This document shows, in pieces, positions 8,370 through 16,553 of a stretch of 64,000 nt of DNA; positions within the stretch are counted from its first letter, which is position 1; each line of letters begins with the position of its first letter. A program made the position numbers and the translations under genes. The notes below the pieces were generated by a model. It was given only the letters and a program-made list of their open reading frames with translations. It did not search any database and was not told the origin of the DNA. The DNA comes from JBCCXL01 sp039191605 (GTDB taxonomy: Bacteria; Acidobacteriota; Thermoanaerobaculia; Multivoradales; JAHZIX01), in contig JBCCXL010000002.1 in assembly GCA_039191605.1 (NCBI GenBank), positions 310,001 to 374,000 on the forward strand. The letters run 5' to 3'.

Positions 8370-10886
8370 CTACTCCTCCACCCGCTTCGACTCGAACACC
8401 CCGTTGGGCTGAATGAATCGAGCGATCCCCGGCTGGCCTGAATCGTCGAAGCTGTCGAAGGACACCCGGAAGCCCTGGAGATTTTCGATATGGAAGTCGC
8501 CGGAGGGTTGAGGCAGCAGGGTGTAAAGGGGCTGCCCCGGCAGGCTGAGCACCAGCAGGGAGCCGCTGACGCTGAAGGTGGCGACCTGTCCAGTCTCTCC
8601 GCGGTACTGGCCCGAGTAGCGCTGAAGATACTCGGCGTCGGAAAGCCTCGGGTCCGCCTGCTTGTGGAAGACGATGGGCGAGCCGATGAGCTCTAGGGGA
8701 ACCACCACCTCGGCGACGTAGCCGTCGCGGTGGCGGCGAAACTGCAGCTTCGTGATCTCGAATGCCGGATCTACCGCCTCCTCAGAGCCAACGAAGACGT
8801 CGTAATGCCAGTGATCCAGGGGGGTGACGATGTCGTTGAAGGTCCAGGCAAGGCGGTCGCCCTGTGCCGAAACCACCAAGTCACCGTAGCCGGGATCGTG
8901 GTAGGTGCCGGCGTAATCCGCCAGCGGATGGGTCGGCGCCGTATCGGCAACCCGAGTGGCGTCGAGGGCCGCTTCGGCCTCGTCCGCAATCGCCTCTTGC
9001 TCCTGCCGCGTCTCCAGGGCCTCGCCGATCCAGTCGATGGCCTCGAGACCCAGGAAGCGATCGGCGGCGGTTTGCGCTACGGCGTCGGCGAGGCCGGAGC
9101 CGCGATTGTCGAAGGCGACCAGGCCCAGCTCGGCCTCCGGATAGAGGTGAACGCTGGTGATGAAGCCATCGATGCCGCCGCCGTGGCGCAGGCGGCGCTG
9201 GCCACGATAGACCTCCACACCCCAGCCGAGGCCGTAGGCGCTCTGCTGCACGTGCTCCCCGCCGACGCCGTTGCTCATATGGGGAGCCTGGATATCCGCC
9301 AGAGTCGCCGGCTGGATCAAGGCCTCGCCGTCGACCTCCCCCTCGTTCAGGTTGAAGAGCAGCCAGCGCCCCATCTCCCGCACGCTGGAGTTCACCGAGC
9401 CGGCAGGTCCGGCAACGTTGAGGTTGCGAAAGGGGATCAGCTCCAGCTCCCCCTCGTCCCCTTCACGATAGGGCTGCGCGAAGTTCTCGTCCTGCTGCGA
9501 ATTTTCGACCGAGAAATTCGAGCGCTCCATGCCGAGGGGCTCGAAGAGCCGGCTGCGGACGGACTCCTCCCAGCTGCCGCCATCTAGCTGACCGGAGAGA
9601 TAGCCGGCGGTGAGGTACATCAGGTTGTTGTATTGAAAGCGCTCCCGCAAGTCCGCGGTGAGCTCGAGATGAGGGAAGCGCTGAATCAGCTCGGCGCGGC
9701 TGAGCTCGTTGTTGTTGTACCAAAGGAAATCGTGGCGGGGCAGACCGGAGCGGTGGCTGACTAAATCCCGCGGACTGATGCGGGCGGTGATCGCCGGATC
9801 CGAGAGACGAAAGGCCGGCATCAGCTCCACCAGGGGCTGATCCCAGTCCAGCAGGCCCTCGTCCACCTGCATGCCCAGCACCGTCGAGGTCATCGCCTTG
9901 GTCGTCGAGCCGATGGCGAAGAGAGTGTCGGCGGTCATCGGCAGCTCCGCCTCGACGTCCCGGTAGCCGAAGCCCTCGGCGTAGACCAACTCTCCCTGGA
10001 AGACCACGGCGAGACCTAGGCCCGGCAGGTTGAAATCCTCCACCGCCTGCTCCAGGACCTCATCGAGGCCGGCGAGGGCTTCGTCCACCTGCTGCGCTCG
10101 AGCCGCCTCGACGGCCTCTGTGCGCTCGACGGAGAAGCTCAGAGGCCCGCCCCCTTGAGTGAAGGGACCCGAGAGGCTGGCGCCGTCCTCCGACAGGGTA
10201 CCCTCGAAGGTCGGATCGCCGGGGATGCCGGGAATGTGGAATCGAATCGAGCGCCCCTCCCCCGACAGGAACGCCAAGGGCACATCCTCCAGGGCCTGAA
10301 CGGGGATAGTGATGGTGCCCTCGAGCCCGCTATCGGAGGAAGCGGTGATGCTCAGCTCGATTCCCAGCGGCCTCCCGGGAACCTCGATGGCTCCGGCCCA
10401 ATTGCCCTCAAAAAGCTGCGGGTCGACGTTCATCGGCCCTGATTCAGGCTTCGGAGCCTCCAGCGGGGCTGCGTCATCCGCCCGCGCTACGGAAAAGGTG
10501 GTCTCTCCCCCTCCCTGACGAAACGGACCAGAGAGCGTAGCGCCATCCCCGGCGAGAGTCCCCTCAAAGGTCGGCTCCCCGGGGACTCCAGGGATCCGGA
10601 ACTTCACGGCTGAGCCCTCGTGCTCCAGAATCTCCAGAGGCACCTCCTTTGCCCCCTGGGCCGGAATCGAGATCCAGCCCTCCAGCTCGCCACCCTCCGC
10701 CGTCGAGAAATTCAGCTCGATGGCGAGGGGCGAACCAGGTACCTCGATGCTTCCCTGCCAGCGTCCATCCACGGCTCCCTCCGCCTGCACACCGAGGGGT
10801 GAGAGGAGTCCGGCTCCCAGCGCGAGGAGCGCGGGCAGGAACGAGAAAACGCGGTGGACAAAGGATCTGCGAGCAAATGGGTGCAT
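8370..10886 (-). CDS. Large secreted serine hydrolase (class C beta-lactamase fold)
   Basis: 838 residues. Signal peptide (residues about 14-35, cleavage near 'VQA-EG'). Two homologous beta-rich domains follow (about 38-132 and 155-252), each opening with a 'W.G.IEVPG.PL.IEL' motif. The beta-lactamase/PBP domain (about 270-625) has the nucleophile in S327-T-T-K330, a 'YNN' motif and a 'HGGG' triad where KTG is found in beta-lactamases. The C-terminal part (about 655-835) resembles the DUF3471-type beta domains of such proteins ('YAGTYHDPGYGDL'). Members are esterases, D-aminopeptidases or PBPs rather than drug-resistance enzymes. AGGAGG precedes the ATG. Periplasmic location expected. Confidence 0.85.
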   Translation of the reverse strand: MHPFARRSFVHRVFSFLPALLALGAGLLSPLGVQAEGAVDGRWQGSIEVPGSPLAIELNFSTAEGGELEGWISIPAQGAKEVPLEILEHEGSAVKFRIPGVPGEPTFEGTLAGDGATLSGPFRQGGGETTFSVARADDAAPLEAPKPESGPMNVDPQLFEGNWAGAIEVPGRPLGIELSITASSDSGLEGTITIPVQALEDVPLAFLSGEGRSIRFHIPGIPGDPTFEGTLSEDGASLSGPFTQGGGPLSFSVERTEAVEAARAQQVDEALAGLDEVLEQAVEDFNLPGLGLAVVFQGELVYAEGFGYRDVEAELPMTADTLFAIGSTTKAMTSTVLGMQVDEGLLDWDQPLVELMPAFRLSDPAITARISPRDLVSHRSGLPRHDFLWYNNNELSRAELIQRFPHLELTADLRERFQYNNLMYLTAGYLSGQLDGGSWEESVRSRLFEPLGMERSNFSVENSQQDENFAQPYREGDEGELELIPFRNLNVAGPAGSVNSSVREMGRWLLFNLNEGEVDGEALIQPATLADIQAPHMSNGVGGEHVQQSAYGLGWGVEVYRGQRRLRHGGGIDGFITSVHLYPEAELGLVAFDNRGSGLADAVAQTAADRFLGLEAIDWIGEALETRQEQEAIADEAEAALDATRVADTAPTHPLADYAGTYHDPGYGDLVVSAQGDRLAWTFNDIVTPLDHWHYDVFVGSEEAVDPAFEITKLQFRRHRDGYVAEVVVPLELIGSPIVFHKQADPRLSDAEYLQRYSGQYRGETGQVATFSVSGSLLVLSLPGQPLYTLLPQPSGDFHIENLQGFRVSFDSFDDSGQPGIARFIQPNGVFESKRVEE

Positions 10887-11075
10887 CGAGGGTGGCCTCC
10901 TAGAAATTCAGGCGAAAAGTGGGGCATCAGGCGAATGCCCGATGCCCTTCCTTACGAACCGGAGGTCTGGAATGTTCCAGAGCTCGGCGGGACGGTCCCG
11001 CGGGGCCATTTCTTCCGGACGGAATCGCGACGCCAATACCCACACACAATCTCGGTTAGATATGCTGTGAATCCC

Positions 11076-11489
11076 ATGACCCCTCCCCCACCCTTCGCCC
11101 GCCGCTGGATCACCGCCGGATGCCTCTTCTTCGCTCTGCTGCCGCTGGGCTTTCTCGCCGGCGTGGCGGTGACCACCCGCTGGCTGAGGCCAGAGGCGGT
11201 GGGCTTCGACGCCCTCGGCAACGGCCTTGGCGGAGGCTTCACCGGCGCCCTGGTGGTTTTTCTGGTGGGCGCCGTCGGAGTGCGCTTTCTCTCCCCTCGC
11301 GGACGGTTCACGGCGGCGGTGCTGGCCACCATCGGCGCCAGCCTGTGCCTGATCTATCTGCGATCCACCGCGGCGGAGCGACGGCAGCAGGCTCCTGCCC
11401 CGGCGACCTCGCTCAGCGCGCCGGCCACTCCTACGGAAGAGGCCCCCGCGACGCCTCTGACGCCCAAAGCGCCGCCAGCCACCGACTGA
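11076..11489 (+). CDS. Small hypothetical membrane protein
   Basis: 137 residues from the ATG at 11076. Three hydrophobic segments (about residues 9-30, 45-66 and 75-92) are followed by a Pro/Ala/Thr-rich soluble tail. No family recognised. A longer reading of the frame begins at 10854, but that would overlap the start and ribosome site of the divergent serine hydrolase, and its added residues look random. The stop lies 73 bases before the phzF-like gene, so the two may be co-transcribed. Confidence 0.6.
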   Translation: MTPPPPFARRWITAGCLFFALLPLGFLAGVAVTTRWLRPEAVGFDALGNGLGGGFTGALVVFLVGAVGVRFLSPRGRFTAAVLATIGASLCLIYLRSTAAERRQQAPAPATSLSAPATPTEEAPATPLTPKAPPATD

Positions 11490-11562
11490 TCGCTCCCCAC
11501 TAGCTACTATTCTCGGCCCGCCAGCTGATCAGCGGACCGGCCCGAGACAAGGAGGCCGCACC

Positions 11563-12498
11563 GTGCGCGTTCCCTACGTCACCGTCGATGTCTTCACCGA
11601 TCGCCCCTTCGGCGGCAATCCGCTAGCGGTCTTCCCGGATGCTCGGCGGATTCCGGAAGCGTTACTGCAGCCCATCGCTGGCGAGCTCAACCTCTCCGAG
11701 ACGGTCTTCGTCTTTCCGGCGGAAACGCCCCAGGGAACCCGCCGCGCCCGGATCTTCACCCCCTCCGCAGAGCTTCCCTTCGCCGGGCACCCCACCGTCG
11801 GCACGGCCTTCATGCTGGTCCATCGCGGAGACGTTCCCTCCGGCGATGAGGGCACTACTGTAGTGTTGGAAGAGGGGGTCGGCCTGGTTTCGGTGAGGGT
11901 CGACGGAGCTACGGAGAGTCAGCGCAGGGCGACCTTCACCGCCGCCCAGCTGCCTGAAGAAGGCCCCCAAGACGTCGCCGCGGAAGAGCTCGCCGCCATC
12001 GTCGGCCTAGAGGCCTCGGATCTGGCGCCGGCCCCCTGGCGCCCTCGATCCTTCTCCGCCGGGGTCCCCTTCCTTCACATCCCCCTAGCGAGCCTTGAAG
12101 CCCTCAGTCGAGCCCGCCTGGACAGCGGACGGTGGCAGCAGCTGGCCGATAGCTGGGCATCGCAGCTCTATCTGGTCGTTCCCCCGGGCCTCGACGGCGA
12201 CCCCTCCTCCATTCGAGTGCGGATGTTCGCCCCCGGCCTCGGCGTGCCGGAAGATCCCGCCACCGGCTCTGCCGCCACCGCCCTGGCGGGCTATCTCGCC
12301 GCCACCACGCCCTTCCACGGCAGCCGCAGCTGGGTCGTTCTTCAAGGTCAGGAAATCGGTCGCCCCAGCGAGATTCATCTCGAGGTCGAAGGACAGGGTT
12401 CCGTCGTCAGCCAGATCAAAGTCGGCGGGACCTGCGTGCCGATGGCTGAGGCGTGGCTGGAGATCCCCGATCGCCTGGTGGAGTCCCTCAACGCCTAA
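11563..12498 (+). CDS. PhzF family isomerase/epimerase-like protein
   Basis: 311 residues starting at GTG, chosen because an ideal AAGGAGG site sits 7 bases upstream. PhzF hallmarks: 'FTDRPFGGNPLAVF' at the N-terminus, the catalytic Glu in 'NLSETVF' (E46), 'LPFAGHPTVG', and the C-terminal 'EDPATGSAA' loop. The fold is the diaminopimelate-epimerase-like double domain. PhzF itself isomerises a dihydro-hydroxyanthranilate in phenazine synthesis, but most genomic homologues have unknown substrates and no phenazine genes are present here, so I do not assign phzF. Confidence 0.9.
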   Translation: MRVPYVTVDVFTDRPFGGNPLAVFPDARRIPEALLQPIAGELNLSETVFVFPAETPQGTRRARIFTPSAELPFAGHPTVGTAFMLVHRGDVPSGDEGTTVVLEEGVGLVSVRVDGATESQRRATFTAAQLPEEGPQDVAAEELAAIVGLEASDLAPAPWRPRSFSAGVPFLHIPLASLEALSRARLDSGRWQQLADSWASQLYLVVPPGLDGDPSSIRVRMFAPGLGVPEDPATGSAATALAGYLAATTPFHGSRSWVVLQGQEIGRPSEIHLEVEGQGSVVSQIKVGGTCVPMAEAWLEIPDRLVESLNA

Positions 12499-12654
12499 TC
12501 CACCAGCCAGCAGGAGCTCCCTCAGGGAGGCGAGAGCTCAACGAGTGAAACCACCGCGCTGAAGCCCCGTAGTTTGTCCCATAGGGAGATTGGCTCGAGA
12601 AGCCGCTGAGGCAGCCTTGCCCAGAAAGGCGCATCTAGGAGAAGGAGAGTCGCC

Positions 12655-12885
12655 ATGACTAAGCTCGTACAGTCCGTCAAGTTCCTGTTCACCGGCCCCG
12701 CGATCCTGCTGATGCTGGTGGTGATCAACTACATGACCAGCCCCGGAGAATGGTGGGTGCAGTGGCCGGCGCTGGGTATCGGCATCGCCTGGGTGATCAG
12801 CCTGTTCCGAGTGGTCACCGCGCTGATCGTCGCCGGAGGCATCGCCGCCCTGATCGCCGCCTACCGCAGTCAGCAGCGAGCCTGA
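12655..12885 (+). CDS. 2TM-type small membrane protein (copy 1)
   Basis: 76 residues with two hydrophobic helices (about 9-27 and 38-68) separated by 'SPGEWWVQWPALGIGIAW', a pattern known from 2TM-domain proteins. A strong AGGAGAAGGAGA site precedes the ATG. It is a paralogue of the next gene (same length, same W-W and GIGIAWV motif), so the pair arose by tandem duplication. Function unknown; 2TM domains also occur fused to histidine kinases and regulators. Confidence 0.75.
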   Translation: MTKLVQSVKFLFTGPAILLMLVVINYMTSPGEWWVQWPALGIGIAWVISLFRVVTALIVAGGIAALIAAYRSQQRA

Positions 12886-12972
12886 AGAAGCTCTTCTCCC
12901 AGATTCGCGAGGGAGGTTGAAACAGCAGATCGATGGACTCCGTAGGCCCTGACAACTGAAGGAGACCCTGCG

Positions 12973-13200
12973 ATGAAAGTCCTCGAGTATCTGCAATTCC
13001 TCTTCATCGGTCCGGTGATCGTGCTCTTCCTCGCCGTGCTCAACTACATGGTGAGCCCAGGAGTCTGGTGGTTCCAATTCGCCGCCCTGGGCATTGGCAT
13101 CGCCTGGGTGATCTGCTTCGTACGGGTCGTCGCCGCCGCTTTGCTTGCCGGAGGGGTCGCCGCCCTCGCCGCGGTGATCTATCAGCGCAGCCAGGCCTGA
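12973..13200 (+). CDS. 2TM-type small membrane protein (copy 2)
   Basis: 75 residues, clearly homologous to the gene 87 bases upstream: same two-helix layout, 'NYM.SPG.WW' and 'ALGIGIAWVI'. A GAAGGAG site lies 8 bases before the ATG. Probably co-transcribed with copy 1. Function unknown. Hairpins lie after its stop. Confidence 0.75.
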   Translation: MKVLEYLQFLFIGPVIVLFLAVLNYMVSPGVWWFQFAALGIGIAWVICFVRVVAAALLAGGVAALAAVIYQRSQA

Positions 13201-13221
13201 TTCTGGGCGAGCGTCCCGGGG

Positions 13222-13245
13222 GGAGCGCGAGAGCTCCCGCGCTCC
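13222..13245 (+). terminator. GC hairpin after the 2TM gene pair
   Basis: Perfect 8-base stem GGAGCGCG/CGCGCTCC with an 8-base loop, 22 bases after the stop. It has no T-tract, so it is a weak terminator or an mRNA 3' stabiliser. Confidence 0.35.
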
Positions 13246-13269
13246 TTAGCCCACTCCTAGACCCACACC

Positions 13270-13310
13270 AGGCCTCACAGTCCAGGCCCACAGTCTAGGC
13301 CTCACAGCCC
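13270..13310. repeat. Three-unit short tandem repeat
   Basis: Units of 14, 13 and 14 bases: AGGCCTCACAGTCC, AGGCCCACAGTCT, AGGCCTCACAGCCC. It is in the convergent intergenic space between the 2TM genes and the LpxR-like gene. No function visible. Confidence 0.7.
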
Positions 13311-13319
13311 AAGCTCTCG

Positions 13320-13353
13320 AAGGGAGCGCCTCCTGCGGCGCGCCCTTTCTCGT
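13320..13353. terminator. Possible terminator between convergent units
   Basis: An 11-pair stem with one mismatch (AAGGGAGCGCC / GGCGCGCCCTT) and a 6-base loop, followed by a short pyrimidine tract. It could serve either direction. Confidence 0.4.
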
Positions 13354-13423
13354 TGTGGCCTAATCCACCACATCCCCCCGCGGGCCTACCCCGCGCCCCG
13401 CCGGCTCGCGATTCCACCCCGGC

Positions 13424-14719
13424 TCAGCGAAAAGCGCGGGTCACCACCAGGCTGCCCCACGTAGAGATGCGATCCGCCTCGCCTTGGGCGATCTCGGAAG
13501 TCTGCACCCGAATCACGTAGGAAACGGACCAGCGATGCGGTAACTCCACCACGAAGCCCGCGGTGATCTCTCCGAGCATCTCCCGCAGCTCGCTGCGGTT
13601 GTAGGTCAGCGGGCTGTCCCGAAATTGCCCCTGCAGGAAAGCGTTGTAGAAACGAGCCCGCAGGCGAAACTCGCCGAAGACATAGGCCGCTCGCTTCGGC
13701 GCCGGCTTCTCCGCTCGCTCCCCCTGGATCGCCCGCACTCCGTAGCCGCTGGGGCCGCTGAAGCTGAATTCCCACCAACGGCTATCGCCGAAGCGACCGA
13801 TGCGACCACTCCAGCCGAGGGAGGCCTCTGAAAGGTAGCCGAGGCTCACGCCGAAAGAACGCGCCAGCTGAACCTTGCTGTTGGGCCCAGCGGGCGCATC
13901 CACCAACAGGAAGCGGCGGTCATAAGCCAGCATCGCCGTCGGCTCCCCGCCGCTGGAAATCTGGCTATCCCAGCCCTCCGGCTGGTCGTAGTCGATCAGG
14001 AAGTGCACCTCCTCCTGCAACTCCTCGGCAAGATCCAACCCCAGAGCCCCAAGAGTCAGCGAAACCGCATCCATCCGCTTCCTGTCTGCCGACAGCCGAT
14101 GCCTCGAATGCCCCACGTACACCAGGCTGGCGAAGGGGCGCTCCCCCACCGGCGGCAGCCGTACCCGAATGTCGTCAGGAGTAAAGGCGATCACCCCCAC
14201 CTCCACCCCGTGGGCCTCGTCCACATAGCCCTTCGGCCCCTCCCGCTCCCGATTCGCCGCCGGCAGCCAGCCAGCGAGCGAAAACGGCAGCCGCTCCGGA
14301 TCCTTCGACGTCGCCAACAGCGCCACCCCGAAGGTGTAATCCCGATCCGTCGTCGGCGGGGAGAAGAGGTCGTTGTCGAAGTGGAAGACATAGTGAGTAC
14401 GGGCTAGTTTTTCTACACCCCCTATCGCCTCGGCCTCCAGGCCCTCAGCTCCGTTTACACCCTCAGCCTGCTCGCCTTCGGCTTCCGACAGCGGCTCTTC
14501 GCCCCAAGAGCCAGCCGCGCTGACAGAAACAGAGCCCAGATCGACCGACTGCTCCGCGGCTTCAGCTGATTGAGTCCCAGCGGGTACGGCCTCCGAGGCC
14601 CCAGCGGATATGGCTAGGAATGCCAGAAGTCCGAGACTCACCAAGGCACAATTCGGTTGGAGACCAAACAAGCGGGGACGAGACAGGCAGAGGCCGAGAA
14701 TTCGCTGAAGTGCTCGCAT
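13424..14719 (-). CDS. LpxR family outer-membrane lipid A 3'-O-deacylase-like protein
   Basis: 431 residues. N-terminal signal region (about 20-42) and a low-complexity acidic linker to about residue 100, then the LpxR/DUF2219 barrel: 'FHFDNDLFSPPTTDRDYTFG' with the Asn-Asp pair that lines the LpxR active site, 'FTPDD...P...ERPFASLVYVG', alternating beta strands, and a terminal Phe-Arg. LpxR removes the 3' acyloxyacyl group from lipid A in the outer membrane in a calcium-dependent way. The length exceeds typical LpxR (about 320) because of the linker. AGGAG lies 13 bases upstream of the ATG. It indicates an LPS-type outer membrane; the exact substrate is not proven. Confidence 0.8.
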   Translation of the reverse strand: MRALQRILGLCLSRPRLFGLQPNCALVSLGLLAFLAISAGASEAVPAGTQSAEAAEQSVDLGSVSVSAAGSWGEEPLSEAEGEQAEGVNGAEGLEAEAIGGVEKLARTHYVFHFDNDLFSPPTTDRDYTFGVALLATSKDPERLPFSLAGWLPAANREREGPKGYVDEAHGVEVGVIAFTPDDIRVRLPPVGERPFASLVYVGHSRHRLSADRKRMDAVSLTLGALGLDLAEELQEEVHFLIDYDQPEGWDSQISSGGEPTAMLAYDRRFLLVDAPAGPNSKVQLARSFGVSLGYLSEASLGWSGRIGRFGDSRWWEFSFSGPSGYGVRAIQGERAEKPAPKRAAYVFGEFRLRARFYNAFLQGQFRDSPLTYNRSELREMLGEITAGFVVELPHRWSVSYVIRVQTSEIAQGEADRISTWGSLVVTRAFR

Positions 14720-14758
14720 AGGGGGGATTATCTCCTAGCTCGGCCCTGCCGCGGGCAA

Positions 14759-15111
14759 CGAAAAAACCCGCCACGAGATTGAGAAGCCCGTAGCGGGAGA
14801 GCGCAGCGTAGGGGAACTATGGGATGAGTACCTCAGGAAGCGGTAACTCCCCTCGGCTCAGCAGTCACGCCGGGCCTTTCCGAAGTTGTATTCCTTGAGC
14901 TGCGGATCGACGTCGTAGGTCATGCCGCCGACGAGGACACCATTGACGAAGAGTGGACTTCGATCCACTGCTGGTCGGGAGCGTCGGGAATGTCCCGAGG
15001 CGAGAAGTCCTTGCCGGGCACTCGCTCCAGCTGGATCCCCCGCGCGGCGAAGGCCTTGAGGCGGAAAGTGTTGTTGTCGTTGAGGCCCGGGAAGCGTAGT
15101 CGCTATCCGCG
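14759..15111. repeat. Left direct repeat (diverged copy of 20191-20539)
   Basis: About 350 bases align in the same orientation with 20191-20539, including long identical runs around 14922-14940 and 15079-15097. The copied block covers a terminator hairpin and the last ~85 codons of the metalloprotease gene. It flanks the AT-rich island on its left; the right copy is inside the intact gene. Confidence 0.85.
14858..15111 (-). pseudogene. Remnant of the metalloprotease 3' end
   Basis: On the minus strand this encodes the C-terminal end of the protein encoded at 20285-23008, ending '...FGKARRDC' against 'FGKTQRGC' in the intact copy, with TGA at 14858-14860. One G is missing near 14950 relative to the intact gene, so the frame breaks after about 30 codons, and there is no start or 5' part. 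The homology stops at about 15111, where the AT-rich island begins. It is a dead duplicate. Confidence 0.8.
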
Positions 15112-15130
15112 ACAGCTAGTTCCGTAGTTA

Positions 15131-15175
15131 CTTGACAGTGCCGCTGTCCGGCGACAGTCAGCTTTATATGTCAAG
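15131..15175. repeat. Nested inverted repeat at the left island edge
   Basis: An outer dyad CTTGACA (15131-15137) / TGTCAAG (15169-15175) encloses alternating GACAG / CTGTC / GACAG elements (15134, 15144, 15153). It sits about 20 bases inside the point where homology to the metalloprotease stops. It could be a protein or recombinase binding site or a regulator operator upstream of the SHMT-like gene; neither is shown. Confidence 0.5.
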
Positions 15176-15293
15176 AGTGCCCCAGAAGTGTCGCAGAAAC
15201 TCATAGGCCTCCGGATAACTAGAAATTATTCTTGGCTGCCGAAGTCCGCTACTAACCATACAATTCGGCCCTGCTTTCCATCCGAGAGGTTGT

Positions 15294-16553
15294 ATGTTTC
15301 ATTTAAAGAAATTCATGAGAGGGAAGTACTCTCGAATGAATGCCATATCAAACTCTTTGGCTGGACATATCAATGGTTGGATCAACTTAATCGGAAGCGC
15401 TACGCTACCATTCCCAGAGGTTTGCTCCGCCTATCAACTCCCGGGCACTGGATGCCGGATTGAGGGGCACCTTGGCAAGAGAATCTTTCCGCAAACACAG
15501 CCTTTAGATCTTGTGGAAGAGACGATTACTGAGCGCGTCAGAGCCTTGCTTAATCTGGGGGTGTCTTATGATGTCAGCGGACAGCTTCACTCGGCGACAC
15601 AAGCCAATCAGGCGATCTACTATATTGCTCATAAAGGGAAGGCGTTAGGGCTCTCTCCGCGAGATGGTGGACACATATCACACAGCCTAGCTCTTCCAAC
15701 CGGACTAGAATTTTCTCCGATTCCTACTAACAATGGAGAAATTTCCTACCAGCAGCTCGAGGACTATATCGAGGACGTTGATGCGAGCATTGTAGTAGTT
15801 GGAGGAACCAGTCACTCTCGGGCAGTGGACTATCAGAGACTGCGCAGGATCGCCGACTCGCGCGGAGCTCATCTGCATGCAGACTTGGCACATACTGCCC
15901 CATTCATCGCCTCTGGAATCCACCCTCCTGCCTTCCCATTCGTAGACTCAGCAACTCTTGACACCGGAAAAAACCTGCGCGGTCCGCGGGGTGGAATACT
16001 GATTTACCGAAACGTCCTAAGTAAGAAGGTTCTGCGGGCGATCTTCCCAGTAATTCAAAGCTCACCGGATCAAAATGCAATGATCGCTAAGGCTTGCTGT
16101 TTACTCTCTTGGAATAGGAATAGTCTTTCGATCTACGCACATCGCATGCTCACGCTAAGTAGAATCCTCGAAGATCAACTCTGTCGTGATCCTGAGATAC
16201 AAGTGGCATTTAACGGAACAGACTGCCATTTGCTTGTCCTAGATCTGCGAAAAACTGGGCTTAGCGGCAAAGCTGCTGAAGAGAAGCTCGAGTCTCAATC
16301 CATACTCGTCAATCGGAACCAAGTACCAGATGACCTCCAAAATCCTTGGATTGGCTCTGGCATTAGACTGAGCTCGACAACTCTCGCAATTCTTGGCTAT
16401 ACAGACCAGGATGCGGCCGCTTTAGGTAGTGCGATAGCGGATATTCTCCGCCGATCTGATGCTTACAGCACTCCGCATCCGACAATTGCTCATCTCATCA
16501 AGAAGTATCACAACAACTTGGTCAATATCTCCAGTGAACTGAGAGCAGAGTAA
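15294..16553 (+). CDS. SHMT-fold PLP-dependent protein, non-canonical
   Basis: 419 residues, AT-rich. Alignable by eye with serine hydroxymethyltransferase over most of its length: 'SGQLHSATQANQAIYY', 'DGGHISH' (H127), 'GGTSHSRAVDY', 'HADLAH' (D197, H200), the PLP lysine K226 in 'DTGKNLRGPRGG', and the substrate-carboxylate Arg in 'GIRLSS'. Yet the SHMT catalytic Glu (in 'SEN') is Ala36 and the conserved Tyr pair (GKRYYGG) is replaced (GKRIFPQ), so folate-dependent serine/glycine interchange is doubtful. An aldolase, transaldolase or other PLP reaction is more likely (inference). The ATG at 15294 has GAGAGG 4 bases upstream; ATGs at 15315 and 15336 are alternatives. Its 3' end overlaps the convergent ATPase gene by 32 bases. 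Confidence 0.8.
   Translation: MFHLKKFMRGKYSRMNAISNSLAGHINGWINLIGSATLPFPEVCSAYQLPGTGCRIEGHLGKRIFPQTQPLDLVEETITERVRALLNLGVSYDVSGQLHSATQANQAIYYIAHKGKALGLSPRDGGHISHSLALPTGLEFSPIPTNNGEISYQQLEDYIEDVDASIVVVGGTSHSRAVDYQRLRRIADSRGAHLHADLAHTAPFIASGIHPPAFPFVDSATLDTGKNLRGPRGGILIYRNVLSKKVLRAIFPVIQSSPDQNAMIAKACCLLSWNRNSLSIYAHRMLTLSRILEDQLCRDPEIQVAFNGTDCHLLVLDLRKTGLSGKAAEEKLESQSILVNRNQVPDDLQNPWIGSGIRLSSTTLAILGYTDQDAAALGSAIADILRRSDAYSTPHPTIAHLIKKYHNNLVNISSELRAE

Noticed and set aside
8370..10886. Beta-lactam resistance gene
   Set aside because: The fold is shared, but HGGG replaces KTG and the multi-domain layout fits esterases or peptidases; resistance is not supported.
10854..11075. Longer start for the small membrane protein at 11076
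   Set aside because: It would overlap the start of the divergent serine hydrolase; the extra residues are unlike a membrane protein N-terminus.
11563..12498. Phenazine biosynthesis locus
   Set aside because: Only a PhzF-family protein is present; no other phz genes, and most PhzF relatives are unrelated to phenazines.
13270..13310. Possible CRISPR-like repeat
   Set aside because: Units are contiguous 13-14-mers without spacers; there are no cas genes in the window.
14720..14857. Intact terminator or promoter at the left repeat
   Set aside because: The hairpin here is a decayed copy of the metalloprotease terminator with mismatches; no promoter pattern for the LpxR-like gene could be singled out.
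15188..15463. 91-codon plus-strand frame at the left island edge
   Set aside because: Overlaps the SHMT-like gene in another frame and has no ribosome site or family resemblance.
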